Positions 8,147 through 17,663 are shown, numbered from the stretch's first letter. The stretch is 64,000 nt of DNA from Zunongwangia sp. ESRF-bin46 (GCA_002631855.1 NTLF01000013.1:124001-188000); one strand, 5' to 3'. Notes: generated by a model from the sequence alone, not told the origin. Program-made: numbers and translations.

Positions 8147-9226
8147 ATGAACAAGGATTACTATGCAGTAATTATGGCTGGCGGAATTGGTTCGCGATTT
8201 TGGCCTGTAAGTACAACCGATTTCCCTAAACAGTTTCATGATATGTTGGGCACAGGGCAAACGTTGCTTCAAAAAACGTTTTCTAGGCTCAATAAAATGA
8301 TTCCTTCAGAAAATATTTTAGTCCTTACCAATGAGCGTTACTTGCAATTAACATTAAAACAATTACCGCAAATAGAAGAAAATCAGGTGGTTTTAGAACC
8401 TGTCATGCGCAATACAGCACCGTGCATTCTACTTTCAGCTTTAAAAATAAAGAAACAAAATCCGAATGCTTTAATGTTGGTCGCACCAAGTGATCATTGG
8501 ATTGAAGATGAAGATGCGTTTTTAGAGGACGTTCAAATATGTTTTGATGCATGCCAACGGGAAGATTATTTAATGACCTTAGGTATAAAACCTACCTTTC
8601 CTAATACAGGCTATGGATATATTGAAGCTGAAAAGAAAGAGAATTCAGTTATCAAAAAAGTAAAACAATTTCGGGAAAAGCCAGATTACGAAACCGCAAA
8701 ACAATTTTTAGCGGAAGGCAATTTTATGTGGAATGCAGGTATTTTTTTATGGAGCGTAGCGAGTATTTCGGAAGCTTTTGAAGAAAATAATCTAGTTATG
8801 CATGCTTTGTTTTCTGAAGGAATACCAGCGTATAACACTTCAGAAGAAAAAGAATTTATTGCCAAAAACTATGAAAAGGCTGAAAACATATCCATTGATT
8901 ACGCCATTATGGAAAAGGCGGATAACGTGTATGTGAAAAAAGCTTCATTTGATTGGAACGACCTGGGAACTTGGGGTGCTTTACATGATAAAATGGAAAA
9001 GGACTCTCAAGAAAATGCTGTGGTTCGAGCTATTCCATACATGAAAGATTCGCATGGAAATATGGTTTATTCAGCTTCGAAAAAGCTTGTTGTAGTTGAT
9101 GGAATTGATGATTACATAATTGTAGATAAGGAAGATGTGTTGTTAATTTACCCGAAGAAAAAAGAACAAGATATTAAAACATTACTTGCCGAGGTTAAAA
9201 AAAACTTCGGAAAAAAATATACCTAG
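8147..9226 (+). CDS. Mannose-1-phosphate guanylyltransferase
   Basis: 359-residue nucleotidyltransferase forming GDP-mannose from mannose-1-phosphate and GTP, a precursor for glycans and surface polysaccharides. The signature GGIGSRFWPVS (12-22) and PKQF (27-30) form the nucleotide-binding/activator loop; FREKP and a WNAGIF segment are family substrate-binding blocks, and the C-terminal end is left-handed beta-helix-like. It is the short ManC type without a fused phosphomannose isomerase domain (bifunctional forms are ~470 residues). The DUF389 gene starts on the base after its stop codon. Confidence 0.93.
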   Translation: MNKDYYAVIMAGGIGSRFWPVSTTDFPKQFHDMLGTGQTLLQKTFSRLNKMIPSENILVLTNERYLQLTLKQLPQIEENQVVLEPVMRNTAPCILLSALKIKKQNPNALMLVAPSDHWIEDEDAFLEDVQICFDACQREDYLMTLGIKPTFPNTGYGYIEAEKKENSVIKKVKQFREKPDYETAKQFLAEGNFMWNAGIFLWSVASISEAFEENNLVMHALFSEGIPAYNTSEEKEFIAKNYEKAENISIDYAIMEKADNVYVKKASFDWNDLGTWGALHDKMEKDSQENAVVRAIPYMKDSHGNMVYSASKKLVVVDGIDDYIIVDKEDVLLIYPKKKEQDIKTLLAEVKKNFGKKYT

Positions 9227-10663
9227 ATGATCGAAAAGGACAATAACGAGAAAGTTCATGTTACACCTAACGATGAGCAGTTTGAACAGGTAAAACTGAA
9301 TACTTGGGAAAGTATTAAAAAATTCTTTAAAGAATTGTTCGATATCCGATCCGATAGTGATCGCGACGCAACGATTGAAGCCGTTAAAAAGGATATCCCG
9401 TTTAAAGGTCACACCGCTTGGATTTTAATATTCTCCATATTTGTTGCCTCTATTGGTCTAAATGTTAGTAGTACTGCTGTTGTAATTGGTGCGATGTTAA
9501 TTTCACCATTAATGGGTCCTATTGTTGGTATTGGACTTTCCGTGGCAATTAATGATGTAGAAACCCTGCGACGCTCTCTCGTGAATTTAGGAATTATGGT
9601 CTTTTTAAGTGTGTTGACCGCTTATTTATATTTTGAGCTTTCACCCTTAACTGAAGAAACCCCAGAACTTGTAGCGCGTACTTACCCTACAATTTTAGAT
9701 GTTTTAGTGGCTATATTTGGTGGTTTAGGTCTTATTATCGCTAAGACTAAAAGTGGTACTATTGCCAGCGTTATTTTTGGTGTAGCTATTGCCACGGCTC
9801 TTATGCCTCCTTTATGTACCGTGGGGTATGGACTGGCTATTGGTAATTTTCAATATGCAGGAGGTGCATTGTATTTATTCTCAATTAATGCGGTTTTTAT
9901 TGCGCTTTCCACTTTTATTGTATCTAAATTGTTACGTTTTCCCTTGGTGCGTTACGCAAACTCCAAACGAAGAAGACGTACTGCCCAAATTGCTTCATTG
10001 ATAGCTTTAATTGTTATGGTGCCCAGTGTTATTTTGTTCATTAATCTATTGGACCAACAGCTTTTTGAAAATAAAACGAAAGAATTTATAAAAAATGAAG
10101 TAAAATATGAAGGGACTGAGGTTGTAAAGTTCACTCAAGACTTTAAAACAAAAGATATTGAGGTGTACCTCATTGGAAGACCTGTGCCACAATCCACAAT
10201 AAACGAATGGTTGTCAAAAATGGACGATACCGAAATGTTACAAGATGCAAACCTTCGTATATATCAAGGAACAGATCAAAGCGGAGAGTTAGCTGAAAAA
10301 CTTTCCAGTGATGTTAAAGCAGGGATTTTAGAAGATTTATATGTGAAGAATGAACAGGCAATTCAAGATAAAAATAGCCGTATCGATTTTCTGGAAAATG
10401 AGATTGCAAAATTGCGGGTCAAGGATGTTCCTTTTGAAGAGTTAAGTAAAGAAGTGAAAGCTGTTTATAAAGACATGGAGCAGTTTTCTTTTTCACGGAG
10501 GGTTACCACTAATTTCACCAAAACCGATACCTTGCCTGTTGTTTATGTTTCGTGGGCAAAAAATGTTTCCTCAAAAGAAAAAGTAGAAAAAAACAAAGCA
10601 CTTTTTGATTGGTTAAAAATTAAAATGAAAGTGGATACTTTGTTGGTACAGGAAACCCCATAA
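9227..10663 (+). CDS. DUF389 family membrane protein
   Basis: 478-residue integral membrane protein. A hydrophilic N-terminal ~55 residues precedes about six membrane segments between ~60 and ~285 (including a GAMLISPLMGPIVGIGL segment typical of DUF389 and a polar ATALMPPLCTVGYG segment). The second half (~290-478) is soluble and charged, with a likely short coiled coil near 380-410. The molecular function of DUF389 is not established. It starts immediately after the GDP-mannose gene, suggesting co-transcription, but that arrangement alone does not assign a role. Confidence 0.85.
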   Translation: MIEKDNNEKVHVTPNDEQFEQVKLNTWESIKKFFKELFDIRSDSDRDATIEAVKKDIPFKGHTAWILIFSIFVASIGLNVSSTAVVIGAMLISPLMGPIVGIGLSVAINDVETLRRSLVNLGIMVFLSVLTAYLYFELSPLTEETPELVARTYPTILDVLVAIFGGLGLIIAKTKSGTIASVIFGVAIATALMPPLCTVGYGLAIGNFQYAGGALYLFSINAVFIALSTFIVSKLLRFPLVRYANSKRRRRTAQIASLIALIVMVPSVILFINLLDQQLFENKTKEFIKNEVKYEGTEVVKFTQDFKTKDIEVYLIGRPVPQSTINEWLSKMDDTEMLQDANLRIYQGTDQSGELAEKLSSDVKAGILEDLYVKNEQAIQDKNSRIDFLENEIAKLRVKDVPFEELSKEVKAVYKDMEQFSFSRRVTTNFTKTDTLPVVYVSWAKNVSSKEKVEKNKALFDWLKIKMKVDTLLVQETP

Positions 10664-10667
10664 AAAA

Positions 10668-10698
10668 AGCGTCCCTAATAGATTAATATCGGGACGCT
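10668..10698 (-). terminator. Terminator between convergent genes
   Basis: Perfect 8-base inverted repeat AGCGTCCC/GGGACGCT with a 15-base loop. Read on the minus strand the hairpin is followed by seven T, a good intrinsic terminator for the FG-GAP gene. On the plus strand only a weak T-poor flank follows, so it would end the DUF389 transcript less efficiently. Confidence 0.75.
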
Positions 10699-10719
10699 CA
10701 ACAATTATAAAAATTATTT

Positions 10720-12336
10720 TTATTTCTTTATAAACTTATAGCTTACATTTTGTTGTTCTAGAATAAACTGTGCGAAATAAACACCACTTTTTAATGATTC
10801 AATATTTAAAGTGTTTTCTGAAGAGATAGTAGTGTTCATTATTACTTTACCGGTAATATCTATTATCTGTACAGGTGTGTTTTCAAGGCCAGCTTTTGAA
10901 AAGTTTAAAATTGAAGCGGTTGGGTTAGGATATAATTTTACAGTATTAAATTCTGCATCTTCTACTGAAAGCCCTGCACCTTCTTCAATTTCAATTAGCG
11001 TGTTTATGTCTGGATTAATTATTTCATCCACAGTTCCTGAAGGCCATGTGATTGTTATTTTGTCAATCGTCGTGCTGGTTCCTATACCAAAGTGTGCGGT
11101 AAGACTACTCATATGGCTAAACCCTTGACCAGAACGCACCTCACGCATTTGCTTGCCCCATTCACCAAAGATGTCAACACGAGCCCCAATTCCGTTTAAG
11201 TTGCTGTCAGTACCCTTTAAAATCACTTTTACCCAATTGTTACTACTGCTGCCTTCATTTATCCATAGTTGTCCATCATTTACAACGTCTAAAAAACCAT
11301 CGTTGTTTAAGTCTGCAATAGCACCTTCATCAAAAGGAAGGTCCATGCCGGTAAAGGTCATATCTCCGTTGTTTATATATAGTTCTTTGGACAATTCAGA
11401 AAATATATCTACAAAACCATCATTGTTAAAGTCAGCTGCTTGGTTTTCCCATGCTCCTAAATCGGTTGGGTTGATTCCTGAAGTTTCTATAACATCGGTA
11501 AAATTTCCTGAGCCATCATTTTCCATAAGACGATTTTGAAAATCATGATTTACTATAAAAGCATCAAAATCACCATCGTTGTCAAAATCCTCAAAAACGG
11601 TTGCCCAAGATTGTGCATTGTCTTTCATGCCAATAACTTCAGCATTTTCTGTAAAGGTGCCATCCCCATTATTGGTGTACATGGCATTGTCACGTTCAGG
11701 ATCTCCTGGACTAGAACCACCGCGGCATTTAGTTAAGTACATATCAGAATCACCATCATTATCATAATCTACCCAAATTGCCGCATAGTTACCAGGTAGA
11801 TCAATGGTTTCAATTAAGTTTTGATCTAACGTCATATTTCCGTCTCCATCGTTTCGGTAGGGGTGGCTAAGGTCAACATCGTGGCAAACAAAAGAGTCTA
11901 AATCACCATCGTTATCAATATCTGCCATGGTAGAACGTTGCGAAAAAATGTATTCGGTATGCGAAGCGTCTTCGGTATACACTGTGCCATCTTCATTAGC
12001 CATTACAAAGGATACACGCGACCCATTACCCAATACAAGGTCGTTATAACCATTTCCATCTAAATCACCAGCTGCAATGCTCCAATCTGGAACATTTTGT
12101 ATTGTCATGCTGTGCATGGTAGATATAAATGTGCCGTCTGTTTGTTGGTAGTCTATTCCAATTCCATTGCTGGATACACGAACATAATCGTCTAAGTTGT
12201 CCCCATTCATATCTACAGCACATTCTGAGTGATCTGAGAAGTTACCAATGAGGTCTGATTGGTTAACAAAGGAAACTTGGCCAAATAGGCCAATGCTGCA
12301 TAATGAAATCATGCTACATAGTATTGATTTTTTCAT
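10720..12336 (-). CDS. Secreted FG-GAP/ASPIC repeat protein with T9SS sorting domain
   Basis: 538-residue exported protein: signal peptide ~1-19, then at least seven calcium-binding FG-GAP/VCBS motifs of DxNxDG type (DMNGDN, DLDGNG, DIDNDG, DYDNDG, DFDNDG, DFNNDG, DLNNDG) forming a probable beta-propeller to ~residue 350. An ASPIC/UnbV domain (~365-445, with ARVDIF and ITWPSGTVDEI) follows, then a type A T9SS sorting domain (~465-538, LYPNPT...GVYFAQF...KFIKK). It is therefore predicted to be processed by PorU and surface-anchored or released. The ligand is unknown. It appears monocistronic: a terminator lies downstream and the next gene begins 68 bases away. Confidence 0.9.
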   Translation of the reverse strand: MKKSILCSMISLCSIGLFGQVSFVNQSDLIGNFSDHSECAVDMNGDNLDDYVRVSSNGIGIDYQQTDGTFISTMHSMTIQNVPDWSIAAGDLDGNGYNDLVLGNGSRVSFVMANEDGTVYTEDASHTEYIFSQRSTMADIDNDGDLDSFVCHDVDLSHPYRNDGDGNMTLDQNLIETIDLPGNYAAIWVDYDNDGDSDMYLTKCRGGSSPGDPERDNAMYTNNGDGTFTENAEVIGMKDNAQSWATVFEDFDNDGDFDAFIVNHDFQNRLMENDGSGNFTDVIETSGINPTDLGAWENQAADFNNDGFVDIFSELSKELYINNGDMTFTGMDLPFDEGAIADLNNDGFLDVVNDGQLWINEGSSSNNWVKVILKGTDSNLNGIGARVDIFGEWGKQMREVRSGQGFSHMSSLTAHFGIGTSTTIDKITITWPSGTVDEIINPDINTLIEIEEGAGLSVEDAEFNTVKLYPNPTASILNFSKAGLENTPVQIIDITGKVIMNTTISSENTLNIESLKSGVYFAQFILEQQNVSYKFIKK

Positions 12337-12403
12337 AGTAAATGTATTAATTAAGGGCTTTAAAATTATGGAAAATAATTGATATGCAATAGCTTGGGCT
12401 CAA

Positions 12404-13168
12404 TTATTGCTCTTTTATTTGAACCTCTCTTATTTTTTTGAATAGATCTGAAGAATAAACAAAGTTGGTTACATCTTCATTGTCGGTTTTAAAAATTTCT
12501 TGGTTGGTACCTTGCCAGACTAATTTCCCCTTTTTGAGTAAAACTACCTTTTCACCAATTTCCATAACCGAATTCATATCATGAGTTACCACAACTGTTG
12601 TAATGTCATACTCATGAGTAATTTCCTGAATTAAATTGTCAATCAGGGTAGCTGTCTTAGGGTCTAAACCAGAGTTGGGCTCGTCACAAAACAAGTATTT
12701 TGGACGGTTTACAATAGCACGGGCAATAGACACCCTTTTTTGCATTCCTCCAGAAATTTCAGCAGGAAATTTTTTATTTACGTTCTCAAGGTTTACACGG
12801 GAAAGTACTTCGTTTACCCGTTCTAGCATTTCGCTTTTCTTTTGTTTTGAAAACATCCGCAATGGAAACATGACATTTTCTTCAATATTCATGGAGTCAA
12901 ACAAAGCACCTCCCTGAAAAAGCATACCTATGTCTTCGCGTAGTGCTCTTTGTTGGTCATCATCCATATCCTGTATGGCACTTTCTTCATAATAAATGCG
13001 TCCTTTTTCAGGTTTAAAAAGACCTAAAAGACATTTGAGCATAACGGTTTTTCCGCTACCACTTTGACCAATAATAAGATTTGTCTTCCCTTTATCGAAG
13101 GTGGTGGAAATTCCTTTTAAAATTTCCTCATCACCAAAACTCTTATGGATGTCTTCTACTTTTATCAT
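12404..13168 (-). CDS. ABC transporter ATPase, MlaF type
   Basis: 254-residue ATP-binding subunit of an MCE/Mla-type lipid transporter. Walker A GQSGSGKT (34-41), Q-loop Q85, signature SGGMQ (139-143), Walker B YLFCDEP with E163, and H-loop in VVTHDM are all present. It begins four bases before the end of the upstream permease gene (ATGA overlap), so the two are translationally coupled. The MlaF family energises phospholipid transport between the membranes. No MCE-domain (MlaD), MlaB or MlaC gene is adjacent, so the substrate-binding parts must be elsewhere. Confidence 0.93.
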   Translation of the reverse strand: MIKVEDIHKSFGDEEILKGISTTFDKGKTNLIIGQSGSGKTVMLKCLLGLFKPEKGRIYYEESAIQDMDDDQQRALREDIGMLFQGGALFDSMNIEENVMFPLRMFSKQKKSEMLERVNEVLSRVNLENVNKKFPAEISGGMQKRVSIARAIVNRPKYLFCDEPNSGLDPKTATLIDNLIQEITHEYDITTVVVTHDMNSVMEIGEKVVLLKKGKLVWQGTNQEIFKTDNEDVTNFVYSSDLFKKIREVQIKEQ

Positions 13169-13905
13169 GAGCTTAAAAGGAGTTGGGTTATTACATAGTT
13201 AGCAAGGATAATAAGGACACTGGTCCAAACAAAGGAATTTGTACTCGCCTTCCCAACTTCAAGTGCACCACCTTTCATATAATATCCTTGCCAAGAAGGA
13301 ACCGTAGCTAAGATAAAAGCAAAAACAAATGTTTTTAAAAATGCATAAAATAGGTGATAGGGTATAAATGAATCCTGTAATCCTTCAATAAAAGCCGTAG
13401 ATGAGGTAAAACCGCCATACACACCTGCTAACCAGCCACCAAAAATTCCTAAAAACATAGAAATTGCTATTACAAACGGGTAAAATAATAAAGCGACTAT
13501 CTTTGGAAATACTAAATAATTCAATGAGTTTATCCCCATTACTTCTAAGGCGTCTATTTGTTCTGTAACACGCATAGAACCAATACTCGACGTAATAAAA
13601 GACCCTACCTTACCAGCCATAATTATAGAAATAAAAGTTGGTGAAAATTCCAGTATTACCGATTGCCGGGTAGCAAAACCAATAAGGGATTCTGGTATTA
13701 ATGGATTGGTCATATTTAGCGCTGTTTGTATAGCTACAACACCACCAACAAAGAAAGATATAAATGCAACAATCCCTAACGAGTCGATTATCAAATCGTC
13801 AATCTCTTTAAAAATAAGTTCTCGTAGCACTGACCTTTTGGTAAAGCTCCCGAAAACCTTTTTAATCATTACAAAATAGGAACCAATATCATGTAGATAC
13901 TTCAT
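13165..13905 (-). CDS. ABC transporter permease, MlaE type
   Basis: 246-residue inner-membrane permease of the MlaE/YrbE family, with about five hydrophobic segments after an amphipathic N-terminal helix. Family-specific segments are seen around GFATRQSVILEFSPT and GSIGSMRVTEQIDALEVMGI, the coupling region that contacts the ATPase. Normal length. The stop overlaps the start of the MlaF-type gene by four bases, strongly supporting a two-gene transporter unit for lipid transport to or from the outer membrane. Confidence 0.93.
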   Translation of the reverse strand: MKYLHDIGSYFVMIKKVFGSFTKRSVLRELIFKEIDDLIIDSLGIVAFISFFVGGVVAIQTALNMTNPLIPESLIGFATRQSVILEFSPTFISIIMAGKVGSFITSSIGSMRVTEQIDALEVMGINSLNYLVFPKIVALLFYPFVIAISMFLGIFGGWLAGVYGGFTSSTAFIEGLQDSFIPYHLFYAFLKTFVFAFILATVPSWQGYYMKGGALEVGKASTNSFVWTSVLIILANYVITQLLLSS

Positions 13906-13983
13906 AAGCGTTTAAGATACTGCTAAAGTAACAAAATTCAATGAGTGTTTCTCTTAAAATGAGCAAGGGATCTTTAAATTGTC

Positions 13984-15081
13984 TTATTCTAAAAGTAACT
14001 GTTTCATTTTAGTATATATTTCAGTGTTTTCATAAATGCCGTTAAAAAATTCAGCACCTGGACCTTTTGCAAAAACAGGAACCATTGTTGAAGAATGACC
14101 GCCAGTTGAAAATGTTGGATTGAGTTTATTGTAATCACCATCATCTGAAGCTAAGGTAAACCCGCCAGTTTCATGGTCTGCGGTTACAATTACCAATGTT
14201 TCTTCATTTATTTTGGCATAATCGAGAGCTACGCCAATGGTTTTGTCAAAGTCAATTAATTCGCCAATTAAATAATCGGCTTCGTTTGAGTGTCCGCCCC
14301 AATCTATCTGAGATCCTTCTATCATTAAAAAGAAGCCTTCCTCGCTTTTTGCTAATTTTTCAAGAGCTAATTGTGCCGCATTTGGTAGAAAGTCACCACG
14401 CCCATCTATTTTTTTGGGCATACCGTCTTCAGCTAATAAAATAGCTTCTTTTTTTTCTGAAATTGTAGTTGGTAATTTATCAGTATACACTTGAAAACCA
14501 TTGCTTTCTAACTCAGAATATAGATCACGACCATCTTTTCTATTATTAAAAAATTTCTGTCCTCCACCCGCAAAAAAGTCAACTTCACTAGTAGGCATGA
14601 ATGCAGCGATATCCTCATACTGTCTTCGTAGCTTAACGTGTGCGTAAAAACTTGCTGGGGTTGCGTGCACTATGGAAGAGGTAGCAATTAAACCAGTGCT
14701 CAAGCCTTTTTTTGAAACTTCTTCAAGTAAAGTGGGAACTGGGATAGTATCATTATTAACACCTATGGCACCATTGTATGTCTTGATGCCAGATGCAAAT
14801 GCCGTAGCTCCAGCGGCTGAATCGGTAATTACATCGCTAGAAGAAGCCGTTTTTATTAATCCAATGGTTGAGAAACGTTCAAAATTTGAAGGTTGATCGT
14901 TAAAGAATAAGCTTGATGAAACCTGGCTTAAGCCCATTCCGTCACCAATTAATAGAATGATGTTTTTAGGCTTTTTGCTTGATGAAGTAGATGAAAGGTT
15001 GTTATCTTTTACTTGAACGGAAACACAGCTACTAAATATAAAAAGTAGGCTTGCTGAAAGGAGTAGGGATGCTTTTTTCAT
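13984..15081 (-). CDS. Alkaline phosphatase lipoprotein
   Basis: 365-residue phosphatase of the PhoA-type superfamily, hydrolysing phosphate monoesters outside the cytoplasm. A lipoprotein signal ends in FSSC (C19). The metal/nucleophile motifs are DGMG (D47), T-D-S88-A-A-G (S88 is the predicted phosphorylated residue), a DWGGHSNEADYL block, ADHETGGF and a late GGHSS. It is shorter than E. coli PhoA (~450 mature residues). A likely -7 box lies 23 bases upstream. No Pho-box-like site was recognised, so phosphate control is unproven. Confidence 0.92.
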   Translation of the reverse strand: MKKASLLLSASLLFIFSSCVSVQVKDNNLSSTSSSKKPKNIILLIGDGMGLSQVSSSLFFNDQPSNFERFSTIGLIKTASSSDVITDSAAGATAFASGIKTYNGAIGVNNDTIPVPTLLEEVSKKGLSTGLIATSSIVHATPASFYAHVKLRRQYEDIAAFMPTSEVDFFAGGGQKFFNNRKDGRDLYSELESNGFQVYTDKLPTTISEKKEAILLAEDGMPKKIDGRGDFLPNAAQLALEKLAKSEEGFFLMIEGSQIDWGGHSNEADYLIGELIDFDKTIGVALDYAKINEETLVIVTADHETGGFTLASDDGDYNKLNPTFSTGGHSSTMVPVFAKGPGAEFFNGIYENTEIYTKMKQLLLE

Positions 15082-15104
15082 TATAAATTCTAAATTTAAA
15101 ACAT

Positions 15105-15112
15105 CAAAAATA
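15105..15112 (-). promoter_or_regulatory. Candidate -7 box before alkaline phosphatase
   Basis: Minus-strand TATTTTTG fits TAnnTTTG; the leader would be about 15-20 bases. No clear -33 TTG at the usual spacing. Confidence 0.35.
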
Positions 15113-15145
15113 CATAGAATCTAATACCTTTAAGTTATTGAAAGG

Positions 15146-15994
15146 TTATAAAATTTTCTTTTTAATTCCATTCCAACGAAGTTTCCTGATAAAAACACCT
15201 TCTTTTTCTGAAACGATAGGTGAGATGTTGCTCCTTTTTGCTTTTAAATACCCACGAATACAATCGATAAAATAACTAAAACTCTTCTTTTTAAAAGAGA
15301 GCTTTGCTGAAGCAATACTCGTTAAAACAAAACCATACCGTAATTTGTAAAATGCTTCCCCTTGTTTATATTGAGATGCTTTTGTGTAGGTTTTTCCGGT
15401 AGGTTTTAGGTGTTTAACATGTAATGTTTCATCTGTACAGATTTCCCATCCATGATATTGTGCCAATAATTCATCGACGGTATCCCATCCCATGGTGCTT
15501 TTTAATCCGTCAATTTTTTTAAAGCAGTCTTTTCGGTAGGCTTTTAAAGCACCTCGAACATGGTCTTTATTTGTTAAACTCTCTAAAATCCACGTTTCTT
15601 TTTTCTGAATATAACAAAAGCCACCAGCAATACCACAATTTGGATTTTCTTCAAATAAACGAGCTGTTTTTTCGAGATAATCTTTCGGAAAGATTAGGTC
15701 TGCATCAAATTTACAGACTACATCATAGTTGTCGTCTAAAGATTCAAGCCCTTTATTAAAAGCATGAATTACTTTACTTCCAGGTTCGTGTTTTGCTTTT
15801 GATGTGGTTTCAATTCCGAAGATAAATGAATGAGAAGTGGTAAATTGATCAATTATCGCTTGTGTACCATCGGTAGAATGGTCGTTGACAACAACTATTT
15901 TTTTGGGAAGTAATGTTTGCGACACTAAAGATTGAAGCGTTTTTTTTAAATAGGCTTCCTCATTGTGTGCAGGTATGATGATAGAAAAATTCAT
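15146..15994 (-). CDS. Family 2 glycosyltransferase
   Basis: 282-residue GT-A type glycosyltransferase. The N-terminal FSIIIPAHNEE, VVVNDHSTDGT (34-44) and the DAD metal motif (97-99 in CKFDADLIF) define family 2. The GWDTVDELLAQYHG segment supplies the likely catalytic-base region, although ED is replaced by DE. The C-terminal ~60 residues are Lys/Ser/Phe-rich and may touch the membrane; no clear transmembrane helix is seen. Its ATG directly abuts the stop of the upstream methyltransferase, so the genes are coupled. Donor and acceptor are unknown. Confidence 0.87.
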   Translation of the reverse strand: MNFSIIIPAHNEEAYLKKTLQSLVSQTLLPKKIVVVNDHSTDGTQAIIDQFTTSHSFIFGIETTSKAKHEPGSKVIHAFNKGLESLDDNYDVVCKFDADLIFPKDYLEKTARLFEENPNCGIAGGFCYIQKKETWILESLTNKDHVRGALKAYRKDCFKKIDGLKSTMGWDTVDELLAQYHGWEICTDETLHVKHLKPTGKTYTKASQYKQGEAFYKLRYGFVLTSIASAKLSFKKKSFSYFIDCIRGYLKAKRSNISPIVSEKEGVFIRKLRWNGIKKKIL

Positions 15995-16516
15995 CTAAAT
16001 ACGTTCGGCATACACCATATAATATCGGGGGGTAAAACGTCTTAAAATAGGTCGAAACCCTACTTTTTTTACAGGATTCGTGAACTTTGTCCGTTTTTTT
16101 ATAGTCCATCCGGCTTTTTCCAAAAGCCAGTCAAACTGCCAATCTTCAAACTCGTGAAAGTGACGATCACGGTCATCGGTTTTACTTTTGTAAGCAGAGG
16201 CAAACCATAACTTTAAGGGAACGGAAGCTACTAATTTTTTTGCTTGAATGTCCTGTAATACATTAAAAGGGGCCACCAAGTGCTCAAATATTTCAAAGGC
16301 GGTGACTACGTCATATTCGGTTGTTTTAACAGCTTCGGTTTTAAGATCGAGATCTTCTCCTTTAGTATTGGTAACACTATATCCTTTTTTCTGCATAATT
16401 TCAGAAAAGGGATTTTCAACCCCTAAATCTAAAATCGATTCATTGGTTTTTATCACCTCTTTTAAAAATTGCAATGTATGTTTGTAGCGTTTCTTCGGAA
16501 ATTTCCCTTTGTACAT
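15995..16516 (-). CDS. Class I SAM-dependent methyltransferase
   Basis: 173-residue small methyltransferase. Motif I is ESILDLGVENPFSE, with the acidic residue of motif II in GEDLDL and motif IV in YDVVTAFEIFEHLVAP. The usual glycine-rich GxGxG is reduced to DLGVENP, which is common in this Bacteroidota group. The C-terminal region is basic and aromatic (RPILRRFTPRYYMVYAER). It lies 6 bases after the KASIII-like gene and abuts the glycosyltransferase, so all three form an apparent operon. The substrate is unknown. Confidence 0.8.
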   Translation of the reverse strand: MYKGKFPKKRYKHTLQFLKEVIKTNESILDLGVENPFSEIMQKKGYSVTNTKGEDLDLKTEAVKTTEYDVVTAFEIFEHLVAPFNVLQDIQAKKLVASVPLKLWFASAYKSKTDDRDRHFHEFEDWQFDWLLEKAGWTIKKRTKFTNPVKKVGFRPILRRFTPRYYMVYAERI

Positions 16517-16522
16517 ACAGCT

Positions 16523-17581
16523 TTATACTTTGTAAAGAATTGCGTTAATGTTCATCCCAGCTCCTACACTGGCAAAAAGGATAATATCCCCTTTGTTCAA
16601 TTCGTGACCTTCCATTTTACCATTCTTAACAAGATCGAATAGGGTAGGTACCGTTGCCACACTGGAATTACCTAATTTATTTATGCTCATAGGCATAATT
16701 TTTTCTGGTGGTGTTTCTCCATAAAGCTTGTAAAAACGTTTAATAATGGCTTCGTCCATCTTTTCATTCGCTTGATGAATAAACACTTTTTTTAGGTCTT
16801 TAATGTCTACGTTGCCTGCTTCTAAACAAGCTTTCATTGCTTCTGGAACATTGTTTAGTGCAAACTCATAGATTTTGCGACCGTACATCTTTATATATCG
16901 GCGGGTGTCGCTTATTTTTTGGTTATTGCTTTCTCCAAAAAAGATAAAATGGGCTTCATCATAAGCATAAGTTGCGCTACTGTGTGTAATGATGCCAGAG
17001 TCGTCATCTGTCTTTTCAACTATAGTTGCGCCTGCACCATCGCTATAAATCATAGAGTCGCGGTCGTGCTGGTCTACCACGCGAGATAATGCTTCGGCAC
17101 CGATAACCAAACATTTTTTAGCAATCCCACTTTTAATAAAGGCGTTTGCTTGAATCATACCTTCAATCCAACCAGGGCAACCAAACAAAACATCGTAAGC
17201 AACACATTTTGGATTTTCGATTCTCAGTAAATGCTTAACTCGCGACCCGATACTAGGTACCGTGTCACTTTGATGGTCGCCGTGTTTTACATCGCCATAA
17301 TTATGAGCAACGATAATATAATCTAGTTCTTCTTTGTCTATTCCTGCATCTTCAATTGCTGTTTGAGCAGCAAAAAAAGCAATGTCTGAGGTGGTTAGCT
17401 CATTTTTGATATATCGTCTTTCTGAAATACCAGTAATGGCTTCAAATTTTTCAATAATCACTGCGTTTTCATGCCCAAAAAGAGAACCATCTTCATTATA
17501 AAAACTATGGTTTTCAAATTGGTCGTTAGGTGCTATCCCACTTGGGATATAACTTCCTACACCTGTTATTTTTGTGTTCAT
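16523..17581 (-). CDS. 3-oxoacyl-ACP synthase III family protein
   Basis: 352-residue thiolase-fold condensing enzyme of the FabH/KASIII group. The catalytic triad is visible: C135 in FGCPGW, His in VFIHQANEKM (~272) and Asn in KLGNSSVAT (~302). The Cys-Pro-Gly-Trp context and a ~20-residue insertion (NEDGSLFGHENAVIIEKFEAITG) differ from housekeeping FabH (~320 residues). The ATG at 17581 is preferred over an adjacent GTG. It leads a three-gene unit with a methyltransferase and a family 2 glycosyltransferase, which suggests specialised lipid or polyketide assembly. That is inference; a housekeeping fatty-acid role is also possible. Confidence 0.85.
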   Translation of the reverse strand: MNTKITGVGSYIPSGIAPNDQFENHSFYNEDGSLFGHENAVIIEKFEAITGISERRYIKNELTTSDIAFFAAQTAIEDAGIDKEELDYIIVAHNYGDVKHGDHQSDTVPSIGSRVKHLLRIENPKCVAYDVLFGCPGWIEGMIQANAFIKSGIAKKCLVIGAEALSRVVDQHDRDSMIYSDGAGATIVEKTDDDSGIITHSSATYAYDEAHFIFFGESNNQKISDTRRYIKMYGRKIYEFALNNVPEAMKACLEAGNVDIKDLKKVFIHQANEKMDEAIIKRFYKLYGETPPEKIMPMSINKLGNSSVATVPTLFDLVKNGKMEGHELNKGDIILFASVGAGMNINAILYKV

Positions 17582-17663
17582 CACGCTTGTCTGTTTAAAT
17601 TACTGAAATTTAGTAAGTTAATAATAAACCATTCTGTTTTATATTGCAATTATAAAATCATAA

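Noticed and set aside
10811-11767. Several plus-strand frames opposite the FG-GAP gene
   Set aside because: They are antisense to repeated DxNxDG codons and have no start context or homology.
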